A stretch of DNA of 64,000 bases from Hyaloscypha bicolor E (GCF_002865645.1 NW_020194644.1:759289-823288), one strand, 5' to 3'; shown: positions 26,053 through 37,419, counted from the stretch's first letter. Notes: generated by a model from the sequence alone, not told the origin. Numbers and translations are program-made.

Positions 26053-26523
26053 GATGAGTGACAAGGATGTTTTGGGGCCAATGAAAGGTCGAAAGAAAAA
26101 TCACGAAAGTGGATAGAAGTTCGCTTCAATTGGACAACTGGCCAAAAATCAATTGAAAATTGGGGAGGGAGAACTCGCCCTTTTCTAATCGCGGATGGAG
26201 TAGTCGCCTTGCTCCGTTAGCTAGTTGCGCCTCAATTTACAGCCTTGCCACGTATCTTAACTTGGACCTTGTCCGTGGGGTAGCATACTTGGTAGTCCTC
26301 ATAACTAGACTCACAACTAGCGCAGAAAGTTGTTATGCTCAGGTGTCCATACAAAGGTGTCTGGCCACACTTATATTTCTCCTCAAATTTGACACGACGA
26401 AAGAGCACTTGAAGCTCTCCTCCGTCAATCATACCCCGTCATCTGACCATCATGATCAGGCTCCGGCAGACCGAAACTCGTTGGGCAAGGAGCTTTCCAA
26501 CACTTGTCGCATCGTCAATTGCA
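26053..26523. other. Divergent intergenic region
   Basis: Lies between two head-to-head zinc-finger loci and should hold the promoter of the - strand gene. The open frames here have no recognisable content. Confidence 0.45.
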
Positions 26524-27027
26524 TCGTATACTTGCACCTACGAGCGTGGGAAGGGTCCTTGTAACAAAGTATTTTCCAGGAAATGTGATCTACAGTCGGT
26601 CTCCAAACCCTTTCGTTACCATGTGACTAATATCTCTTCAAGCCGTCATTAAAGAAACCATACCAAACCTTCAAAGTGTCTCAAGTGCAACAGGGGCTTT
26701 CCATCACCCAAGGACCTCGACCGACACGATAGTTGTGTGCACAACAAAACAGTGATATACTTCTGTCCCCACGACTGGTGCAGAGACTCCATAAAACCCA
26801 CCGCAGAGCACTGGTTGATCTACGGCTTTCCAAGAAAGGATCATTGGCAGAAGCACATGAAGCAAGAGCACTCCGCGTCGCGGGATCTAATACAAGCTCT
26901 GCAAACGCAGGGTATTCCAATGGCGGTTCTGAAAGATGACAGCTGGATCCTTGTCTTGCCCAAGCAGTTAGGGACTGGCTCTAGGGAACCTGGAAATGTC
27001 GGCATTCAACATGGAGGACCCAGTTAA
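26524..27027 (+). pseudogene. C2H2 zinc-finger gene remnant
   Basis: Three finger-like stretches can be read on the + strand but not in one frame. The first is near 26527-26590 (CNKVFSRKCDL). The second is near 26670-26735 (CLKCNRGFPSPKDLDRH) after an in-frame TAA near 26650. The third, in the same frame as the second, is near 26755-26870 (YFCPHDWC ... RKDHWQKHMKQEH). The third has the longer spacing seen in fungal C2H2 proteins. The stop and frame change between fingers one and two could be an unrecognised intron, but the missing zinc ligands around them favour decay. It is divergently placed from the intact zinc-finger gene, and whether the two are paralogues is not clear. The loss is not RIP-like. 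Confidence 0.6.
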
Positions 27028-27139
27028 AACGCAAGATCATTCCTCATTTGAGGTCAAGATGTGTGCCATACGATCACGACACATATAAAACTCGCAAACA
27101 ATCAGATGGCAAACATAGCTTCGAGTTCTGGCTGTCACA

Positions 27140-28170
27140 AATCTATATCTCGAAGACAATCTTCCCTCTTGTCTTCCTACTCTCCGCCTTCAATAAGGCA
27201 TTCTCCAACTTTTCCAACGGCGGTACACTATCGAGCACCGGCAGAAATCTTCCTCCGTCCATCAACCTCGTCACCCCACTCAGCTGTTTTCCGTCTGGCT
27301 CCATGACGAAAAACATGTTCTTCACATACTTCGCCTGCAACCTTCAGGTCTGTTCTGCTCGGCGGCTGGAAAACTATGACCAATATCCCACCGTCCTTCA
27401 CAACCCACCATGCATCCTCCAGTCCTTTGCCACCAAAACAGTCAACTGTCAAATTCGCCTTTTCCCCCTCCTCCCCTGCCAAGCCCTCACATCAGTGCTC
27501 CTATAGTCCAACACCTCCTTCGCACCAAAAGTTTTTACAAACTCCACATTCCCAGCACTACAGGTTCCCACAACCTCAGCACCATATCAAATCACTAACC
27601 TCACAACCCATGTCCCCACCACTCCACTAGCAGCAGTGACAAAAACCTTCTTCCCTTCCCTCTTTTCCCAGCCTCGGCTTTCGGCCCTCCATGAACAAAC
27701 AGGGCCGGCCACGCTGTCTGGGCACTCATCGGCACACTGGCCGCTTCAGCTCAACCCAGTCTCTTGGCTTGAGTGCCTGCTCATCGGTTGTCACAATCGT
27801 GTATTCCCGACCCGCACCAGCCCGCAAATAATTTGTGCGAGCCCAAACTTTAGAGCCGGGTTTGGATGGATAGCCTGCGGGAGAGGTGATATTGTTCCGG
27901 ACACGTCGTAGCATGGGACTGCCCAGACTGGGAGTTTAGTGTCTGAAGAGGGAGGTGGAGCGGGAAAGTTGGTAGGCTAGGCTAGTTAGTTGTTGGTGAT
28001 TGCGACGGCATGGACGCGGAGGAGGTCTTCGGTTTTGTTTGGTACTGGGATGGGTAGCGGGGAGTTGCTAAGAATATTCGTTAAGGGTGAGGGCCAGGCT
28101 TGAGGAAAGTACGGATGGTGGTTGGAAGGTTTGAGGTAGCCCTATTTTGAATGTGGGTTTCGGAAAGTTT
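27140..28170 (-). pseudogene. Medium-chain dehydrogenase/reductase (quinone oxidoreductase-like) remnant
   Basis: Read on the - strand, the remnant follows the family in order but in changing frames: an N-terminal stretch ending LLRVHAVAITNN (about 28005-28045); a middle piece with SPAGYPSKPGSKVWAR near 27850; a Rossmann-fold piece with FVTAASGVVGTWVVRL followed by GAKEVLDYR (about 27510-27650); and a C-terminal piece ending GKIVFEI at 27143. The family comprises NAD(P)H-dependent oxidoreductases of the zinc-binding alcohol dehydrogenase fold, often enoyl or quinone reductases. At least four frame breaks and several stops make it non-functional. Base composition is normal, so decay was by indels and substitutions, not RIP. 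Overlapping + strand frames are shadows. Confidence 0.75.
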
Positions 28171-30149
28171 GGGGATGGTGTAATTCATTTGGTCTAATGG
28201 CTTGGATTTGACGACTGAGATTTATCATGAAAACAAGTCCCTTGGGATTGAAAGATGCAGTTATGAAACATGGACTTACTCTCATATTCAATGCTTCTTT
28301 TTGCAGACATTATCTGATGGCCATGAGCACAACTTGGTTCCATCTCTCCGCCCTCTCCGAAGTGTTGGGCATGGGTTCTAATAAGGAGACATCCGCAGAG
28401 GCTGTAACTTCTCATGAGTCATGACGCTGGCGCACATTCCAAGGTGCATTCCGTAGCGGTACGGCCTCAGTAAAGTGTATCCCATGGACACCTATCACTT
28501 ATTACGGACCGTATATCACGCAGTTCGAGCAGGGATACCAGGGAAACCAAGACTCCCAGGTCGATGTGCGTGTGTCAAATCTTGACCAAGAGAAAAAATT
28601 GCGCTCTAGTCACAATCTTCGATATCGACGTCTGTCCCTCTACTTTGAATATATATGGCCCCGGGTATGCATCCATCGAATTAACCGGTCACATACTGCC
28701 AGTAATGTACGATCCAGAACAAGAATTATGGGAGTCACCCGTTATCACTATGGCGCATTTTGGTCCGAAAGGACTGAATTCAGATATGACATTTCCACAG
28801 AGATTTCCGGCATTCTGGCAGCGAGTTCTTCCACAACCATTTCTGTCTGGCTCTCTATGGGGGTAATTATCTCTCCAGGGTTTGGGTATATAGTGGGAAC
28901 GCAGGTCGTTTGCCTTCTCCTCCAGCTCGTTGAGGGGCATACCACTATTTTCAAAGGGCGAGGGATTGTTACAAGAGTAGAGAGAGTTCTGCTTCTTTAA
29001 TGTATGCGCTTGAATGTCAGACAGGTGGATTGTAGGGCTGGAAAGGCTGAGAATTCACCGTGGATTTGATGATAAAGGTTACTCGACAAGAGGAATAGCG
29101 GGGACCTCGCTACTACGAGGGCGGTGTGGATTTTGTTTTGTTGAATTTAAATAATTTGTAGAAGATTGATATCATAAACAACACCGCTTTTGCTCCTTGT
29201 GCCTATTAGTTGTTACTTGTTGTCTCCCTCCCCTAGGCTAAGGAGAGAATATAAACGCAAGTATAACTATGGATAAACATTTGTCTTTTGGTGTTAAATG
29301 AGTTAATCTTCAACCTGCTATAGACGATCCTCAAAAACAAAAAGAAAATGCACCATATGGATCGTGCCGCTCCTATCAAATCAGCGCAATGCCAAGAAAT
29401 TAGTATACCGTCATCTCCTTCCCGTATAACCTAAGTATATGTCGAGTGAGTGTAATACTACGAAAGATCCTAAGAGTCGATTAATATTGCTCTTGATATA
29501 TCATTCCACTCCCCCACACCAATTATTCTCATGTCTATGGCTTCTAGTGCAAATTAATGGCAATATCCCCCTAGATAGAGGATTTATTATTCCCATGCCT
29601 GAGAGAATGTTATAGATAACGCTGATGATGATGATATTTATTTCCGTCCATAGGCTATGGTTGGCCAACCTCCCGAAGGGCATGGGGACGTACTAAGCTT
29701 ATGGAAATGTTTATATTCAGAGTTATCCCCGTAGACCTTATAGAAAGCATTTTAACCCGGCGAACCCGGCGTACCGAAGCATATGACTTGGACCTCCCAC
29801 GGCCAGCTGGGGTGGCCACCAGAGAATATAAGCTTGACCGTAGAAAGGTGTCTAGAACCTTTGTATCAAGTCCCAGTTGCCCGAACGGGATTAAAAGCTT
29901 CTAGACAGACCTACTACCGATATTCCAAACCCTTTCTTACGGCAGTGAGTAGGTAGGCACGCGCAAAGGCGCAATATTCAAAGCCCGCCCAAGTCCAAAA
30001 CCGCCCTCCTAACATCTCTCAACGTGAACTCCAGAAGAAAACCACAGAAATGGCAACTTCTTATCATCTTCGGTCCGAAGTCTCTCCTTCAAAGCTTTCA
30101 CCAGTTGCTGTATAATATAGGTCATTTCTTTAATAAGCCCGAAATTTGA
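28171..30149. other. Region without a supportable gene
   Basis: There are several short open frames on both strands. The longest, 28566-29000 (+), overlaps 28564-28866 (+) and 28689-28954 (-). All are plausible in codon use, but none shows a family motif, and I cannot decide which strand, if any, was coding. 29000-29960 is somewhat A+T-rich with no signal. The piece near 28600-28860 may be another decayed gene. Confidence 0.35.
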
Positions 30150-30594
30150 TCACAGCCACGGACCACGGTTGAGGTCTGGAATCTCGGTGACTAGCTTCTT
30201 CAACAATGGGCATTGAAGGGCCAAATAGTTCATGAGCCAGAGCGAGTCACGCTCATAGTCCAAGTATATAGGGCCCCAGGCCGCCTTTAGTGAGACCGCT
30301 GAATGGCAACTGATATCCTCGCAGAGCTGCTTGGCGGGCCTCTTGGCTGACATGGAGAAGCGGGGTGGGAAGAGAATGAGCATCCATGCACCGATATCTC
30401 CGTGTGATGAACTTGTCAATTTCCATTGTTGAGTAACCTAACCCGCCTTACAGACTTTGAGGATTCTGAGGACGGGGAGTGCCAAGTCCCAGACCTCATC
30501 TCGAAGCTCTTTCGGTAGCTTGGGGAATAAGGCGAACTTGGAGAGGGCAACGATGAATGTTTCGACATAATCGTTTGATCTTCCGAAGCCATAT
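30150..30594 (-). pseudogene. 2EXR-domain gene remnant (paralogue 1)
   Basis: The - strand encodes FALFPKLPKELRDEVWDLAL near 30545-30486, the start of the fungal 2EXR (F-box-like) domain. A GTAAGG donor and an AAG acceptor would define an intron of about 40 bases (near 30451-30412), after which LPTPLLHVSQEARQAAL continues in frame near 30390-30340. A single-base frameshift near 30275 is then needed to reach PIYLDYERDSLWLMNYLAL and the stop at 30150. No start codon exists: upstream in frame is a TAA at the boundary of the candidate TIR element at 30601. So the gene has lost its 5' end and carries a frameshift. It is related to the intact gene at 34943-35722, on the same strand. Confidence 0.7.
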
Positions 30595-30600
30595 TACTTA

Positions 30601-31384
30601 GGCCCTGTTTCGCACGGACGCACGTCTTTTGATTGCTAGCAACTGCCAACAACCATTACTAGAGTTCAATACTCAATATTCAAAGCTAGTATTCGTATAA
30701 TTTAGAGGTGTTTCGCAAGATACAAATACTTAATAATTATTGTAATTACGGAGGTTTTAGCTTTTTTTCTACTAGCTAATTTAGCCTCGATTTTAGCCTT
30801 ATTAATCTCTTATTTATTTCTTTCTTAATTAGCTATCTTCTAATTCAAAGTACTTTCTTCTTTACTAATATTTCAGTACTATTTATAATAGTATATAATT
30901 GCTCTTAATACTAGTATAAATAGTTATAATTAAAGAGGTTTAATAACTTATAATAATTTTTTTAAGAAGAAGTTCTTATTAGAATTTTATTATAATATAT
31001 AATAGTCGGTATTATTAATAGTAGTTTAAATAATAATTAACTTGAATTTAGTATTAAACTTATTCTAGAATAACTTTATTATATTAAGAAATAATATAAT
31101 TAATAATTAAATAAAAGTATACAATAAAGCTTTCTAGAATTAGGGCATTAATAATATATATAATTACCTAAGGCCGAGCTTTAAATATTTAGTTTTTTTA
31201 GAACTGCTTATAATAAGTAATTCTAAAAAGACTAGGATTTATATAAGAATAAATACTAGTAATTAAATACTAGTAATAATTACTAGTATATAAAAATTTA
31301 TGAAATACTAAAATCCCTTATAATTAAAAGCTAGTATTTAATTATTAACCAAATACTACTATTTAAAAGTTATAAAACAGGGCC
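30601..31384. mobile_element. Candidate non-autonomous TIR element (PIF/Harbinger-like ends)
   Basis: The ends are GGCCCTGTTT (30601-30610) and its reverse complement (31375-31384), flanked on both sides by TTA (30598-30600 and 31385-31387). TTA duplication with GGCCCTGTTT-like ends is known for PIF/Harbinger elements. Four further bases match if RIP changes are allowed. The left 60 bases are clean and the rest is A+T-rich. There is no transposase. The flanks attac and gtaat also mirror each other, so the repeat might be longer than stated. Confidence 0.5.
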
Positions 31385-33383
31385 TTAAGTAATTTATGAA
31401 TTTGAAATAAATAGTAAAAATATATATTCTAAAAGTATTTTAGTATTTATTAGTAATAATAGGCTTAAATATATAATTAGTAATAAAGAATATTAAGAAA
31501 TAGCTATTTTACTAATAATAAAAGCTAAATATAAAAATAAAGTAGCCTTTATTAGAGAATTAATACAAGAATTATTTTGAGATATTCGAAATAAATTTAA
31601 AAATAAAGAATTAATTTATTTATTATATATATTAATAATAAGAACTTATAGTAAATTCGTAATTATAAATCTTATTTATATAGAGATTATAATATAAAGT
31701 ATTAGAAATACAAGGTATTTTCTTATAATATATTATATATAAGTTATTAAAGGGCTTATAAAGTTTTATTTCAATTTCTTTATAGCTTTTCTTGTTTTTA
31801 TAAGCTTTTATGAGTTTATATAGCTTAATAAATACTAAATACCCTCGAATTCTTATAAATATAAATAAGTTTAATAATTAGCTTTATAATATATTTCTTT
31901 ATATATTTTTTATTCTGAATTCTAATTCTAATTTATTAAATAGCTAATTAAAACTCTTTTTTTCTTCTAATTTAATAAATTCTTTAAATATATAAAAAAT
32001 AAAAAGAATATATAATATAATTTACTATTTAATTCAAATAATAAAAATAATAAATTACTTATATTAGTTTATATTCTTCTAGTATTTTCATTTATTACTT
32101 TTATATTCTTTATAATTAGCCTTAAAAAGCATTTAATTAATACTAGAATTAAAGCTATTTATATATTTAAAAACAAGAAATCTTTAAACTAAATTAGAAA
32201 AATAATAAAAATACCTAAAATAGCTTTTTATTAATTTATTATTATTATTAGAAAGTTTAAATAATAAAAGAATAAAAATATATTATAATCTAATTAACTT
32301 GTAATTCTTTTTAATATAATTAAATATATTCTTAAAGTTATTTTTTTAAAATTCAATAATAAAAGACTTTTCTTATATAATAATTATATTAAAATATTTT
32401 AAAAAGTTCTTATATATATTAAAGCTATTTTTAATATAAATTAATAATTAAACTTAATTCAAATAACCTAAATATATTAAACTAATTAGCTTAGTATTTA
32501 AAAAAAGTATTAGATATTTAAGAAATAAAAAAAATATTATTATTATAAATAAGATTATAATATAATTAAAAAATAAAAAAAATAAAAATATAAAAATTAT
32601 TTAAAGACATATATAATAAGTATTATATAAATTAATATTAGAAAGGCTTTTCTGAATTTATATTTTGGAATTACTTTTATATAATAAAAAAAAGCCTCAT
32701 TATATATAAGAAAAAAGATTTCTTAAAAAAAGAGAAATAGAAAAGCTAATTTAAATATAATGAATTTATTAATTAAGAAGGCAAATAAATAGAAATAAAA
32801 AAATGTAAAGGAAATAGCTAAATAATTAAATAAAAGCATATAAATAAATTCTTAAAAATATATAAAAAACTTGAAAATATAGTAAGATTATTAATATATT
32901 TATAATAAAGAATAATTAATATAATACTAATTAGAATAAGTATTAAAAGATAATTCTTATTAAGAAACTCTTGCTTTTTATAAAAGAATATTAAAAGAAT
33001 TAATTCGATATAATTATTTAAAAATATTATATTAATATATAAATCTTATTATTAAGAAATAATTTATAACTTATAAGAGATTATAAAAATACTTTAGTTA
33101 ATAAACTTATCTAATCTTAATATAATTAAAAAGACTTGATTTTATATAAAAAAGGAAATAATAAAGCAAGAGCTAATAACTAATAAAAAGAAGCTTAAAG
33201 TAAAGTAAGAGAAGTACTAATAATACTTACTTTAAAATAAGATTTAAGAGTAAATTGAGGTAATTCCTTATTATATAAAAGAGATAATTTATTTAAAAGG
33301 GGGCAATAAGTATAAATTTTCTCTTAAAGAAGAGAAAAAGAAGGGTGAAGAAAAAGTTCCTATATACTAGATTTAGAGATTTG
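31385..33383. other. AT-rich RIPed block
   Basis: Stop-saturated in all frames, with long A/T runs. It is probably an old, fully mutated transposon, but I found no motif that identifies it. It ends at the clean solo LTR. Confidence 0.55.
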
Positions 33384-33388
33384 TATAT

Positions 33389-33630
33389 TGTGACGGCTGG
33401 TGTCACATGGTTGCTACGGGTTGGTTTCAGCTAAGGTTCCAAGCTAAGTTCCCAAGCTAAGGTTTAAACCAAGCTCGGGTTCCAAACCAAGCTCGGCGTT
33501 TTCAGTGGTCTTGGCCATATCTACTTATTCACTGCCACACCTCACTCCTTTTCCCCTTAGCTTTAGATCCTCAAGACATTGGAATCTTAGATCTCTGTGC
33601 ATTTGCCATTGCTTTGTTCCTGCCGTCACA
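33389..33630 (+). mobile_element. Solo LTR, 242 bases, not RIPed
   Basis: It starts TGTGACGGC and ends GCCGTCACA, a 9-base inverted repeat with canonical TG...CA. The 5-base target duplication is tatat (33384-33388 and 33631-33635). CpA and TpG are intact. Internal ccaagctaag/ccaagctcgg motifs repeat several times. A RIPed relative lies reversed at about 10500-10614. The strand is arbitrary because no internal region remains. Confidence 0.85.
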
Positions 33631-33815
33631 TATATATAGAATCAAAGTTATCAAAAAACAATTAAAATTAGAGGCTTTATAAGCAATAGCGGGGTAAGCC
33701 ACACTTTCAGAGAATCCTTACAGGGCTTACAGGAGACCAGGAATAGCTATAGGGAGATTAAAGTAAGACCTTACAGGCCCTTTAGTGGCCTACATAAAAT
33801 ATATTATGAAAAACA

Positions 33816-33852
33816 CCCTGTATTCCCGATACTTTATGCCGCTATCTACGTA
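33816..33852 (+). repeat. Diverged copy of a 37-base transposon end
   Basis: It matches 34324-34360 at 31 of 37 positions in the same orientation, and is probably the right end of an older related element whose left end is gone. Confidence 0.6.
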
Positions 33853-33923
33853 CTGTAGATTGAACTCGCGTCATAGAAATTTATCGTGGATCTAAAATTT
33901 GAAAATGAAAGTATGACAAAGAT

Positions 33924-34360
33924 TACGGAGATCGCGGCATAAAGTGACGGGATTATAGGGCATTTCGACACCGAGCCCACTGTAGAGTTCAATTCAGGTG
34001 TTGCGCACGCTATAAGGCCCTATATCTCCAGGCTATATGCCCTAAAAACACACCGTGAAACATTTGCAAGGTTACGGGGATCTTTAAGGGCATTTAGCAC
34101 TGCTGGCAGAGCAACTATAGCGCTTGGATACTAAAGGGCTAATTCTGTTAAGGTAATTAGCAAGTAAGCCCTTGTAAATACTGGGGATAGGCTCTTGAAA
34201 GATGTGGCACCCGTTATCAAAGGCTTATGGCTTGTTTTCAGGGCAGTAGCCTAGAAATACAAGGGCTTTTAGCGGCTGAGTTCGCTAGGAAACGAGTGCT
34301 ACGGTGGAGTTCTAGTATTAAGGCCCTATAATCCCGTCACTTTATGCCGCGATCTCCGTA
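33924..34360. mobile_element. MITE-like element with perfect 37-base inverted repeats
   Basis: Bases 33924-33960 and 34324-34360 are exact reverse complements. Each outer end is TA followed by CGGAGATCGCGGC, so the element may be 33926-34358 with a TA target duplication, as in Tc1/mariner-type elements. The 437 bases encode no protein and are not RIPed. Confidence 0.7.
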
Positions 34361-34942
34361 CGTGCCCCTCCCCCCGTTTCCCGCACGAGTCACTGCATCA
34401 AGACGCGACATCATCTAGTCTTCTCAACAAGCATCATCCCACGGTCGCGAACAGAGTAGCCTACTTTCTGCGAATCAAAGAGGAAACTGAAACACGTACC
34501 GACCACTTGGAAAACTTAAGATCAAATGCCGTCCTCTCACTTCTGTGTTTAGAATAAGCCCAAGGAAAAGAAAGAAGCTTCGATGGTGTTGATTATAGAG
34601 CGAAATTTCTCGCACCGGAAACAATATCACATCGAAACTGGGTTCTCACAATACATTCATCACTGACAGCGAATAACATGGATGAAATCCCAATGCATTC
34701 CTTATGAAGCTATGGCTTAATAAGCATTATCGGGCGCCTATCTAGATAAATATCCCCTGGGGTGTTACTCCCGTGGCCTGTCATCCCCATGGTCTATCAA
34801 TATTTGTTATCCTTGCCATATTGTTCATGCAAGAGGCCAATCTATCGCAGTTCCGCACTCAATAGCGAGACACCTCCAGCAGTTAACTGAGTCACTTCCC
34901 AAGGTAGCTATACGGACTTCCAAGAATGGGAAGACGCACCAT
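34361..34942. other. Intergenic
   Basis: Ordinary composition, no open frame or motif that I can support. The last part is the 3' flank of the 2EXR gene. Confidence 0.5.
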
Positions 34943-35722
34943 CTAGTCACCGATTCTTGCCTTCATTTGTTCTTCGGTAACGAACTCCATCTGTGGAAGT
35001 GTACCCTCTTTCTCAATATGCATTTTCTTTTTCCATAAATATTTGAGGCTTTCCCGGATCTGCAATTCCTGAATTTGCCTGTAGAGAACTTCCCGTGAGC
35101 CCCATCCTTCTAGTGGAGGCCACACCCACGTCACAGCGGATAGCTTCGGAAACCCACACAAAAATTCGACTATATCTTCTCGGTCGAGGTAGAAGAGAGG
35201 TATCCGGTGAATGGCCATGTGTTGGATCTTTGCTCGCATAACTTCAACATCTTGAGGAAGTGTCGGTGTGCTAGCCAGTCGACGCCATCCGCCCGTGAAA
35301 GCCGCAAAGCTGGTCTTGAGCTTAATATAGACTGTGTCGCGCTCCCAATCGAAGTAAATGGGATGATTCAACAGACCATCGAAAGCGCGCTCGTATCTGC
35401 CGAGTGCGATCTGGCGGGAACGGGAACAGGTATGGAGAAGAGGAGTCGCGACCACATTGATGTTGGCTTTGCTTACGGGGTCATGGCTGAACAGAATGGG
35501 TTCTTGGTCTGTGTGGGTAGGTCGGTGACATAGTAGAGGTAGGATGCGGGGATCTGGAAACGTGAATTTCCAGACCATGTCTCTGAGCTCTGGGGGGAGT
35601 TTTGGGAAGAGAGTGAACTCTCTAGATGCATCGGACGCGGTGTTCGCGACAGCGACTGAAGCGACCGGAGCACGGGGCTCTATGTTTGCAATCGCCCGGG
35701 ACTCTCTGGTTGTTACCTCCAT
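34943..35722 (-). CDS. 2EXR-domain protein (paralogue 2, intact)
   Basis: This 259-residue single-exon gene starts with a true ATG at 35722. The 2EXR domain spans about residues 36-135: FTLFPKLPPELRDMVWKFTF, then PRIL, then ATPLLHTCSRSRQIALGRYE, then IYFDWERDTVYI. The family is abundant in filamentous ascomycetes, resembles an F-box at its start, and has no established biochemical role. The last 120 residues are not recognised but contain FPKLSAVTWVWPP, a pattern common in these proteins. There is no signal peptide or membrane segment. It lies between two broken relatives on the same strand (30150-30594 and 36370-36990), which suggests local duplication. The overlapping open frames in other frames, including 35622-35972 (-), are shadows. 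Confidence 0.8.
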   Translation of the reverse strand: MEVTTRESRAIANIEPRAPVASVAVANTASDASREFTLFPKLPPELRDMVWKFTFPDPRILPLLCHRPTHTDQEPILFSHDPVSKANINVVATPLLHTCSRSRQIALGRYERAFDGLLNHPIYFDWERDTVYIKLKTSFAAFTGGWRRLASTPTLPQDVEVMRAKIQHMAIHRIPLFYLDREDIVEFLCGFPKLSAVTWVWPPLEGWGSREVLYRQIQELQIRESLKYLWKKKMHIEKEGTLPQMEFVTEEQMKARIGD

Positions 35723-36369
35723 CTATGAATAACGTAAGCTCAGATGCTCGATGCTGTAACGATCTTTCTGCTGGCAGTAAACTCCAAGGAATGCGATTTG
35801 GGTTCACTTTCAAGAGTACGGCATGTTGAGGTGGAAGGTTCGTTGGTAAAAGAGGACGGTACTTGCATTTAAATACTTGGAAGTCTGGGTTGTTCCTGTT
35901 AAGGTTGTTCTGATGTGGCGACAGTGCGAAAAAAATTCCTGTTCCCTGGGTTAAGGGGTCTAATTTATGCATCCCCTGAGAGATGTAAGCAAATAACTGT
36001 TTAAATTCCTATTCACATTTAATACGGCGAGTTTTGGCTCTGCGGAATAAACAGGTTTCGTTGTGCCCAACATTAAATATTGAAGTGAGGTTATTGTAAG
36101 ATCACGCTCTGGTGACAATGCGCCTCCCTGATGGCGGCGTCAACGAGCACGATCCCTCATAATCCAACTCGTAGATAACAAGTTTCTCTTCTGTTCTTGT
36201 CCTGAACCTGGTAGTGACCCATTGCTAATGCAACGCAAGTCCTATGTCCAAAGCCTTCCTCCAACTTTAGCACCCTGAGCTGTATGTACATTATTCATCT
36301 CCGTTGCTGCCGTGTTGCGTCGTTGATGAATACGATAGTGGGAGGCTTTCTGTAACTTCTCTTAACTTT
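35723..36369. other. Intergenic, promoter side of the 2EXR gene
   Basis: No supportable gene. The bases just right of 35722 should carry the promoter and 5' untranslated region of the - strand 2EXR gene. Confidence 0.45.
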
Positions 36370-36990
36370 TTAATCTTTCAACCAATGTCGCTGAAACTTT
36401 GGCATAAATTCTGCTTTCGTGATCAGAAAACTTTCAGAACCCTCCCCTTTCGGCTGCTGGATAGTGATTGTTTCCAAAGAATCTATCCAGGTCTGTACCG
36501 TCAGTATGAACATTAATAGGCTTCTAGCAGCAGCGAATTCGAAATGTCGATGTTTTGTTTCGCACTCGAGATCGATATAAGGGGGGCGTCCTCTATATCC
36601 CTTTGGCGAATTTGTTCGAGGACCGAAAATCAGTGAAGCGCAAAGTTTCCTACCTCCAATCAAAGTAAAATGGCGCACCAAATTGATTCTTGAAAGCAAG
36701 CTCGTATTGACAAAGAGCTATGTTTCGGGGGCGGGAGCAAGTGTGGAGGAGAGGCGTGGCAATTCCATCGGCGTCGGCTCTCCATTTGCAGACTTCATGA
36801 TGAGTGGCATTAACTGTGACGTTTCGAGGAGCCGAATCAAGAAGGAGAAGGAAAATGAGAGGATATGCAACGAGAACAAAACGGTGATAACAGAGATGGC
36901 CGAGCATAAGAGAATATGCGACGGGAAGAAGAAGGGACGGCAGAGAGGGTTGATAGAGCAGGGGAAATCAGAAAGACGATAAGCAGAATT
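36370..36990 (-). pseudogene. 2EXR-domain gene remnant (paralogue 3)
   Basis: The - strand frame ending near 36650 reads IATPLLHTCSRPRNIALCQY followed by ELAF and APFYFDWR, close to residues 92-126 of the intact 2EXR protein (HTCSRSRQIALGRYERAF, IYFDWERD). It then hits a stop instead of continuing ERDTVYI. The FPKLPPELRD start of the domain is not visible upstream. A second open stretch, 36699-36370 in another frame, has no clear match to the intact copy. The gene is truncated and frameshifted, with normal base composition, so decay was not by RIP. Confidence 0.65.
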
Positions 36991-37320
36991 TAGTACTCAT
37001 TATGGCAAAAAAAATGGCAAAAAAATCTTAAATCCTTATCCGTTTCACTTTCAACTTCAAAAGGTGTTCACTGTTAAGCCTTTGAGATTTTTGAGACAGT
37101 TCCATCTGTCTTTCAACCATTCAAAGGATCCTTCATTGTAGACCTTGTTCATAGATCAATGTTATAAATGGCAGCATTGCGCGCTTTGTTCACGATGTTG
37201 CCTTCTTTCTACCTGTGTAAAGAAAGAGAAATCCCCATTATCTCATGACTAAATTGTCTTCTGCTGGCTGGTAAAACCGAGCAAAGGCCATACAACATGT
37301 ATGAAAAACTCCAATCAAGA
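36991..37320. other. Intergenic
   Basis: No coding or regulatory signal that I can support. It includes two aaaaaaaatggc-like runs near 37005-37022. Confidence 0.4.
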
Positions 37321-37419
37321 ACAGGTCATTCTTGCACTTGAATATCAATTTCTTTCTCCAAATCCTTCCTGCAGTAGAGTCTCAAGTCTATTTGACCAAT
37401 ACTCTTCAAGAATGCTGAG

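Noticed and set aside
35207..35533. 108-codon + strand frame
   Set aside because: Antisense shadow of the intact 2EXR gene.
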